Positions 12,666-23,053 of a stretch of DNA of 64,000 nucleotides are shown here, piece after piece. Source of the DNA: Rapana venosa (taxonomy: Eukaryota; Mollusca; Gastropoda; Neogastropoda; Muricidae). Where the stretch lies: the NCBI GenBank assembly GCA_028751875.1, contig CM054159.1, positions 18,365,681-18,429,680 of the forward strand. The letters are read 5' to 3'. The position numbers were made by a program, and so were the translations under genes. The notes under the pieces are model-generated. The model searched no databases and had not been told where the DNA came from. It was given only the letters and a program-made list of their open reading frames with translations. Within the stretch, counting starts at the first letter, position 1. Each line of letters starts with the position of its first letter.

Positions 12666-14525
12666 GTCATCAATAAAGCACAGCACACAACCATCACAAA
12701 TCTTAAATGAAGTACAGTTCTGGGGTTAAGATGAAACATAATACAAAAAGAGGTAAAAGATATTGCAGAGAAATATGTCCAGATTACCTGGAATCCTCAT
12801 CACTATCATCCTCATCGTCGTCATCATCCCCCTCCTCCTCCTCTTCTCCACTTCCATCCTCTCCTGCCTCTTGCTCTGTGAAGAAGAATGACATGAAGGT
12901 GTCCACAAACCACAGTCATGGAAATGTATTCTGTATCTCCCTATAGCAGAATATAGTGCATTAATTAACCAATGTCAGGTAATTCATTAAACCACATGGA
13001 AATGTATTCTGTATCTCGTACAGTAGAATATACTGCATTAATTAACATTCGTCAGGTAATATAACCATATGGAAACGCTTTTTGTATATTCCTACAGTAG
13101 AATTTACTGCACTAATTAACCAATGTCAGGTAATTCATTAAACCACATGGAAATGTATTCTGTATCTCGTACAGTAGAATATACTGCATTAATTAACATA
13201 CGTCAGGTAATATAACCACATGGAAATGTTTTCTGTATATTCCTACAGTAGAATATACTGCACTAATTAACCAATGTCAGGTAATATAACCACATGGAAA
13301 TGTATTCTTTATCTCCCTGTAGCAGAATATACTGCATTAATTAACCAATGTCAGGTAATATAACCACATGGAAATGTTTTCTGTATATTCCTACAGTAGA
13401 ATATACTGCCTGATGGTTTGCCACCTGTGTTCATATGACTGCGAGGTGTCCAGTGTATCCGGTGTCCACAACGGTGGTGTGACAACGCTTCATTCACATG
13501 GCTGAAATTCTTCATCCGGTCAGCAGCTGTCAGAGGCCATGTTTCACAGGCACACCAATTGTGCATCGGTGACCAAGACATAATGCAACTAGTTAGAAAG
13601 CAAGAAGTCACGGGTCTAATCCCTGTTTTCTTCTTTTGTTTTGTTTTGTTTTTTCTTGTCCGTCTGCTAGAGCTTCAAGGTTCACCAATAATGAAGTATG
13701 TTCTTTCGAGCCAGAAGGCCCATAGAGCCGGAGCTTATCCCGGTTTCTGTAACGTTAAGGGAACTGATGGTTTTTCACCACCCCTGTGACAGGACGCTAG
13801 TCTGTCGCCAGATACTTCCCCAGCAGAGCTGGTACCCACTTGTACACCTGGGTGGAGTGAGGAAAATAGGAGTAAAGTGTCTTTCCCAAGGACACAACAC
13901 CGAGCCGAGCGGGGATCAAACCCGCGACCTCTGGATCACGAGTTGACCGCCTAAACCACTCGACCACGGTGCCTCCTCCAATAATGAAACTTTGCACATA
14001 ATACACCCATTTTGGCCAACCAGAATCTGTTACAAGACCACATAACCAACAAGGAAGTGAAAACAAGAGCTGAAAATGCCATACAGCTGTAGGAAGAGCT
14101 CCTGACTTCATGACAATATAAAAACTCGAGTAGTACAGAGACCTTACAGCTACATCTGGACTGGCCAGGACTGTCCTACAGGGAACAGTACAAGGAGGGA
14201 GATGATGAGGCAGACAGAGAACACGATCAGCCCGTGCTCAAGAAAAATGACGGTCAACTTTGCGGCATACTTTTGTTATGCCTTTCACAAGCTTTTTGAC
14301 ATTACTGACAGTGAGGAGGAGTTTGAAAGGCTCGAGTTGGTTGAAGTAAACAATGACAGAGACAATAACGTAAGGATTGTGCAATATATATTTTTTTAAC
14401 TTAAAAAAAAATGATTGTGATCCGACCAAACCAAGCGGTGCCAGTTTTCCTGGATACACTTCTTCAACCTTTATGACACCATATATATATATTTTTTATT
14501 TTTTATTTTATTTTTTATTTATATA

Positions 14526-14560
<35 letters not shown>

Positions 14561-17500
14561 TTATATATATATATATATATTATCATGGATTGTTTTACTT
14601 TATTTCTGATGCAACAAGACTTTACAATTTTGTTAAGATAAATGATTTGATCTGATTTGGATCATGAATGAAGCACCTCATTTCATCACAGAGAGCCACA
14701 CTTGGCACAAAAAGCATTCATGCCATGACCATCATGGGGACAGTTCGAACTTGTTCACCTATCCAGACAAAGTTTATTTAAAGAAAAGACTGAGGGAAAC
14801 CCCAAAAAAAAACAAGCAGAGAAAGAGAACAGAACAGAAAGGAAACGAGCAGAAGAGAACAGAACAAAAGGAACAAAAGGGAGAGCAGAAGGGAACAGAA
14901 CAGAAAGGAACCGAACAGAGCAGAAGAGAACAGAACAGAAAGGACAGAACAGAAAGGAACGAACAGGAAGAGAACAGACAGAAAGGAACAGAACAGAGCA
15001 GAGAGAACAGAACGAAAGGAACAAAGCAGAGCAGAAGAGAACAGACAGAAAGGAACAGAACAGAGCAGAAGGGGAACAGAACAGAAAGAGAAGAAAAGAA
15101 AGAGAACAGAAAGGACAGAACAGAGAGAAGAGAACAGAACAGAACAGAGCGAAGAGAAGAGAACAGAAAGGAACAGAACAGAGCAGAAGAGAACAGAACA
15201 GAACAGAAGGAACAGAACAGAGCAGAACAGAGCAGAAGGAAAAAGAAGAGAGTGTGTTGCACTGACCCAGTTGGAGCTTCTCCAGGATGATGGGGTGAAA
15301 GGTGGTGGCCTCTTTGTTGGTGGGCTCATAGATCAAAACTGAAACACAAACAACAATGACAGGGTATGGCATCATGATGACAATGAACAGGAGCAGCTCA
15401 TTGTGCTCTAGATATTGCAAGCATGCGCCCGCATCCACACATTCAGCAAGGGGTAGGGGGATGGGAGAGCCTAGTGGTTGAACATTGCACCGCAATTGAT
15501 GACCCGGGGTTTATTCCCCTGAAGGGGATGTTTTCCCCGGAGTTAAAAAATCGTGCAGATCCCCCTCCCAAAAAAATCCTTCGGATGGGCTATAAATGGC
15601 CCCCGTGTGAACGCAGAGAAAATTTGCCCCCATGATAAATCCTGTTTCGCTTTTTAAAAAGTGGGTTGTGTGCGGGGGGAACAGATGACAAAAAATTTTC
15701 AATACGCTACACAGGGGGATAATGTAAAAAAAGCACATAAGTGTTTTCCCCTTATCTCGATAAATAAAAAAAAAAAATAAAAGGGTCTCAGTTTTAGTTC
15801 CTTCATCCCAGGGGGTTCGGGCAATTTTCATGCCCTCGCTCATACTGGCCACAAGGGTAAAAACCCTGTGTGGGTACCCTACCCTCCCCCTATGCACGTC
15901 GTGAAAACCACCGCACAGTCGTGCACACACCTCTGCCAGTAGGCACATACATCATGCAGAGGCACACCATACTGCACAGATGCACATGCAAATGCACGTC
16001 ATGCATTAACAGTAGACATAAAAAAAACCGACTCTACCCCGTCCTTGGAGAGCAAGTGAAGACCCAGTTTCTAGGGGGGCCAGTTTTGCAACGACCCCAT
16101 CTCCTTCCCCCCGCTGCTTTACCTCCCTGCCCCAAAGTGGAAGGTACCCCTTGGGGGCTGGGTGAAAAATGGGGGGGGCTGTGCTGAAGCCCCGGGGGGC
16201 AAAAGGCACCACCTAGAGGGGTAACAACTCTTAACTTGTAACCTTTCTTGGGGAGAGCGTTTTGGCCCCCGGTACATGCCTTTTTTTAAACTCTGTACCT
16301 CTGGAAATAAACAAAATTTACTTTGACTAACATCTGGAAATAAAAATTTTTACTTTGACTAACCTCTGGAAAAAAAAATTGACTTTAATAACCATTGGAA
16401 ATAACAAACTGACTTTGGGCTAACCTTGGAAATAAAAAATCGACTTTGATAAACCCTCTGGGAAAAAAACAATTGCTGTGATAAACCCTTGGGAAAAAAA
16501 AACCTGACTGTGAAAAAGTCAAAATACAACACATATGCTGGAAGTCCAAAAATACAAAAAATATGATGTGAAATGTCCAAACTAAACACATACTGACTGT
16601 GAAATTTCCAAACATCAACCATATGACTGTGACTTTTCCAAAACATACAAAATACTGATGGTTGTCCAAAAAAACAAACATACTGACTGTGAAAATGGGC
16701 CAAAAAAATACAACATTTTGACTGTGAAATGTCCAAACAACAACCATACTGACGTGAAAAGTCCAAAATACAAAAAATACTGACTGTGAAAAGTCCAAAC
16801 AAAACAATTTCTGCTGTGAAATGTCCAAACATAAACACATTGACTGTGGGCTTGTCCAAAAAATACAAACCAATACGACTGTGATTGTAAAAATACAACA
16901 CATATGACTGGAAATGTCCAAAAAAATACAAAAAATATGATGTAATTTTCAAAAAAACAACAATCTGACTGTGAAATGTCCAAACAACAAAAATATGACT
17001 GTGACTTTTCCAAATACAAAAAACATATGATGTGAAATGTCCAAACATACAACACATACTGACTGTGAAATGTCCAAACATACAACACATACTGACTGTG
17101 AAATGTCCAAAAAACAAAACATCTGACTGTGAAAGTCCAAACATACAAACACATACTGACTGTGACTTGTCCAAACATACAACACATACTGACTGTGACT
17201 TGTCAAACATACAACACATACTGACTGTGAAATGTCCACAAACATACAACACATACTGACTGTGAATGTCCAAAACATACAACACATATGACTGTGACTT
17301 GTCCAAACATATCAACACATACTGATGTGAAATGTCAAACATAACACACTACTGACTGTGAAATGTCCAAACATACAACACATACTGACTGTGAAATGTC
17401 CAAACATACAACACATACTGACTGTGACTTGTCCAAACATACAACACATACTGACTGTGAAATGTCCAAACATACAACACATACTGACTGTGAAATGTCC

Positions 17501-20500
17501 AAACATACAACACATACTGACTGTGAAATGTCCAAACATACAACACATACTGACTGTGACTTGTCCAAACATACAACACATACTGACTGTGAAATGTCCA
17601 AACATACAACACATACTGACTGTGAAATGTCCAAACATACAACACATACTGACTGTGAAATGTCCAAACATACAACACATACTGACTGTGACTTGTCCAA
17701 ACATACAACACATACTGACTGTGAAATGTCCAAACATACAACACATACTGACTGTGACTTGTCCAAACATACAACACATACTGACTGTGACTTGTCCAAA
17801 CATACAACACATACTGACTGTGAAATGTCCAAACATACAACACATACTGACTGTGAAATGTCCAAACATACAACACATACTGACTGTGAAATGTCCAAAC
17901 ATACAACACATACTGACTGTGACTTGTCCAAACATACAACACATACTGACTGTGAAATGTCCAAACATACAACACATACTGACTGTGAAATGTCCAACAT
18001 ACACACATACTGACTGTGACTTGTCAACATACAACACATACTGACTGTGAAATGTCCAAACATACAACACATACTGACTGTGAAATGTCCAAACATACAA
18101 CACATACTGACTGTGAAATGTCCAAACATACAACACATACTGACTGTGAAATGTCCAAACATACAACACATACTGACTGTGAAATGTCCAAACATACAAC
18201 ACATACTGACTGTGAAATGTCCAAACATACAACACATACTGACTGTGAAATGTCCAAACATACAACACATACTGACTGTGAAATGTCCAAACATACAACA
18301 CATACTGACTGTGACTTGTCCAAACATACAACACATACTGACTGTGACTTGTCCAAACATACAACACATACTGACTGTGAAATGTCCAAACATACAACAC
18401 ATACTGACTGTGAAATGTCCAAACATACAACACATACTGACTGTGACTTGTCCAAACATACTCATGAACACACAACAACATCAACAGACAGCGCCACTTT
18501 GCTGCAGAGGATGAGGCTTTGTGTACTTTGTTATTTGTTTCATCTACACATAAACCCCCATTCACATCAATGCACAGGAATGCTTATTCCATTATACTCA
18601 AAATATGTAAAATAATAATAATAATAATAAATAAATAGATAAATAAAAATACCAGAGTTTTTCTGACTTACTCATTCTGCACAGTTTCTCAGCATTCTTG
18701 AAGTCTTTTTTCATAATACAGTCCAAGAACTGAAAAAAAAGGAAACCAGGCAAATATGTAATATGTGTGCTGTGATACACAATTCTCATATTTTTTAAAA
18801 ACAAAACTCTTGGAAACAAACCACCTGGAATGACAAAAAGATGTGGATGTGTAAAAATGTTAAATGGGCTGCAAATTATCAGTGTTCAGCTACCATTATC
18901 AGCATCATCCCTTGTTCAATGAGATCAAGAAATATCAAGTGATGTATGTGTGTGTTGTGTGTGTGTGTTTGTGTGAGCGCATGTGTGCCTGCACATGTGC
19001 ATGTTTGTGTGTCCGCATGTGTGCTTGCACACGCACGTGCATGCATGTGTGTGTCTGTGTATGTGTGTAGGTGTGTGAGTAGGTATGTGAGTAGGTGTGA
19101 AGTCTTTTCCATTTGTGGTTCTTTTAGCATTGCTCAGATGATGATAATCAAAATAGGCTTTGCTGTAAGGATTTTCTTTCCCCTTAACAACAGTTAAAAC
19201 AAATAATAACAATAAAAACAATACCCACAACAACAAACAGGGTAAAACTACAGGCCACCCACTTCCATCAGGAGTTCATTGGGAGCTTTCCTGGGCTCTT
19301 CGTCAGAGTCACTGTCGTCATCATCACCACCAGCATCATCGTCGTCGTCGTCGTTGTCATCTTCATGATCTTCTCGGTCGCCCCTGCTGTTGTCCCGTGG
19401 TTTGTGGTGTGGCTGTGCTGCTGCTGTGGCGGCAGCGGTGCTGTGCAGTGCCATGGCCTCCATCTGCGTGGTCACCTCTGCTGGCGACTTGCTGCTGCTG
19501 CTGCTGCTGCTGTGCACAGAAAACCAGCACTGCACTGCTGGCTGGCTGCCACAGGGACACCCGCTTCATCCCAGCTTCAAACCAGTGAAAAGACAACAAC
19601 AGTGACACAAAAGGGGAAATAACTATCTGGCACAGAATTTCCAGAAGGTGGGGGATGGTGTTTATACTGGGAGGAAGAGAGCATTCATGTACACAAATGT
19701 ACACACAGGCATATGTGTGAAGATGCACAGACACAGACAGACAGACAGGCAGACAGACAGACAGACAGACACACACACACACACAAACCTTGGCTTTGCA
19801 CTGGCTTGTGCTGTCATCTTCTGTGGTACTTCTGCTTCATCAGCAGTTGTTTCTAAGAAAAACAAAAAGAAACAAATCTAACTTTCAGAAACTGGCCAAA
19901 AAAGGAGAATGTTTGACTTTTGTCAAGGACACCAACATGCATGTTTCTCTAACGCTCCTAAAAACCCAACTGTTTCACAATACTGAGTAACACTATCGCT
20001 TTTATTATACAAATTATTATCATATTGGAGAAGGGAGGTGGCAGGATGGTTTAGACGTTCACCTGCCTATCAAGTAAACCGTGAGGTTCTGGGTTCCATT
20101 TCCAGCCTTGCCCTCTCTTTTCAGTGTGACAGAAAAATCAAACTGGGTGTCAAGTCTTTTGAAGGAGATTCTAAACTGGCTGTCCTGGCAAAACTGGTGG
20201 TCCAATTCCCAACTGTGTCCCTCAAGTTGGAATGAGGCCACCACAATGGCAGGATCGCATCAGGTCCTACACGCAAACATGTCACCATCGGTGAACCTTG
20301 GAGCTCCAGGCAGCACCAAACAAACCAACAACAACAACAACAACAAAAGAAAAAAAAGATGATATTGAACATTTCATGACTTAACAGTACCATGGTTTGA
20401 GGGGAGGAATGAGGGTAAGAAGAGAGGGAGGGGGAACTTGCACAAGAGGATGATCCAGTTTATGAACTGAAAGGACTATAGTTGTGAGGCACCGTATCTA

Positions 20501-22998
20501 AGATGAATTCTGTCACTCTGCGTGTGTGTGTGTGTGTGTGCGTGTGCGTGTGTGTATGAATGTGTGTGTGGGTGTTAGAGTGAGAGAGAGAGTGAGAGAG
20601 AGAGAGAGAGAGTGAGAGTGAGAGAGAGAGAGAGACAATCAGTCACTCAAAATAAAACTGAAAGAAATATATATGATAATAATGAAATAAAGGCAAGAAA
20701 AAAAGAAACATGAAAAAAAAAGGAAAAAAAAGAAAAGAAAAGAAAACTCTGAACACAGACCGACCTTCCACGGTTTCTGTGAGGTAGACACTGCTGCTGT
20801 AGGACCGACCCCCCAGACCCAAGCGGCTGTTGGACCGTGTGAACTCTCTCCAGTCCAGCTCTGGCTCGATGGGGCTTTCTCTGCCCATAAATCATCATCA
20901 TCATCATCATCATCATCGTGGTCTCCATCACTGTCATCCTCCTCCTCCTCCTCACCATCCTCATTACCATCATTATCATCATCATCTTTATTATCATCAT
21001 CATTATCATCATTATTATCTTCATCGTGGTCTCCATCACTGTCCTCCTCCTCCTCCTCCTCATCATCACTGCAGCTGTAGCAGAGAAGGCTGTTGTGCAG
21101 TGGCTTCACTTCACTACCACATTGTGGAGGGACAGGCTGGTGGTTTGAGCAGGGAACTCAGGATCTGTCTGTCAGTACCTCAACTCTGGTTTGTATGTAA
21201 AGCAGAGAGGGTTTTAAGGTGTGTGTGTTGGGGGGTGGGGGTGGGGGTTGCTCTCGTGATCTGATGACCTGGGATCAGATTTAGGGTATTTGACAAGTCA
21301 GATCAGAGATTTCCTGTGCTACTGGTAACCATGTCAGCATGTGCTGCTCGTGTCATGTACTCTGGTAAAGTAGGTGTGGGGATTTCTTACAATCTACCAG
21401 GTCAACTTCAAATGCAGGCCTGCCAGTGCCTTAATTCTCTTCATCTATGTATACACATGCAGAAGATCACCTCAATGGACACTCCAGCTCACACTTTCGT
21501 TACCATCAGATTGTAAGTGCAGCGCTCTAAATACTAAGCTACACTCCCCCCCTCCATTGTCTACATCTTTTCATTATTATATATTTGCTCAAAAGGGAGT
21601 AGTGTCACTATCCAACTGCCCAAAATGAGGTTGCTCTGATGAAATGATGATTGACTGAAAGCATATCATGATTGATATTTTTAATGGCAGAAATGTGAAA
21701 AAGTCAGGACTGCTGTTTTAGAACCTAGCAGTCTGAGAAACTCTCCCGCCACACTCTGTGCTGAACAAGCTCCCTCCCTCCCTCCTGGCTGGGAAAAGAA
21801 AGGCCAAGCTTGAAACTTTTGTTTATCACTGTCAAATATGCACACACACAAGTCTCTGCATGCACACACATTCATGAGCGTTAGCATGCATACACATGTA
21901 CACACACACACATGCACACTTCCTAATCCAGCTGTCCACCTCAACACACAAAGTCAATTCCACAGAGTCAGACTAGCTCACACAGAACTAATGATCACGA
22001 CTCACACTTCTTGTTTTCGTCGAACAGCAGTGAGGGAGACGTGCTTGGTGGGCGTTGTTACGCGCTGACTGAGGGACGAGTCACTTCGGGGAGGAACTTG
22101 GCCTAGACTGGATCTGGATCTGGACACAGGCACACTGCTATAATAACAAGCACAGCAAAACAAACCATGCACCCCCCAAAAAACAAACAAACTAAAAACC
22201 AACCCAAAAAACAAAAACTCTGCAAAAACAACAGAAAACAGACATAACTCAAAGACTCTTTTAAAAAACAAAACAAAAATCGGAGTTTAACATAGTTGTA
22301 CCTTGCAAGTTGTGAGTGCAAGATTTTGCACTATGCATGAATAGTTGACAATGATGATACTGGTGGTGGTAATAATGAAAATGATGATGACGATGGTGAC
22401 AAATGACAATGATGACGATGATGGTGACAATGACCCAGAGTGAAGTGGAGTACAGGTCTGCCAAAAATTAGTAAGTAGGAAAATAAAGAAAGAAGGTGGC
22501 AGGACGGTTTAGATGTTCATCTGCCTAACAAGTCAACCCTGAGGTTCTGGTTTGATTCCAGCACTGCCTTTTCATCCCAGTTTGATGGGAAAATTGAACT
22601 GACTGTCAAATCTTTTAAAGGAGACTCTAAATCAGTCAGATCAGTGTGTTCAAAGACTTGTGCACATCAAAGAACCCATCACTTAAAGACAAAGTGAAAA
22701 AAGAGAAAAATCACACACACATACATGTATATACCCCCCCCCCCCCAACACACACACACATTCCCCTTCTCCATTCCCCCCCCTCCTCCCCCCTCCCCAC
22801 ACACACACACATTTAGAAAAGAGACAGAACAGTACAGTGATGACTTAACAGAACACAGGGAGAGCCTGCTGTGTGCACTAATGAAGAAACAGAGGCAGAC
22901 AGGTGAAGAGACAATAGTGAAAAACAACAAGTTTCAGTTTTGTCATCACAGCTCATCATGATACATAGCTAGTTTCTCTGAGAATTCATTCCAATGAA

Positions 22999-23053
<55 letters not shown>

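Noticed and set aside
13905..13978. tRNA gene on the minus strand
   Set aside because: A and B boxes are present, but the sequence runs straight into SINE body, no complete cloverleaf with a matching acceptor stem is evident, and similar heads recur.
14755..15495. Cys/Ser/Phe-rich frame of 246 codons
   Set aside because: It is the complement of the polypurine tract. The real coding piece here is only exon 9 of the ERICH2-like gene at 15267-15338.
16380..18458. CRISPR-like array
   Set aside because: Units follow each other without unique spacers, and the host is eukaryotic. It is a minisatellite.
17312..18565. Open frames of 200-417 codons on both strands
   Set aside because: They are read-through of a 33-bp tandem unit whose length is a multiple of three. 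No start context, splice site or protein family, and the same is true in several frames.
20639..21109. Single 156-codon acidic gene
   Set aside because: The frame joins an acidic run to exon 5 sequence in the wrong frame. The correct exon 5 frame is set by its junction to exon 6.
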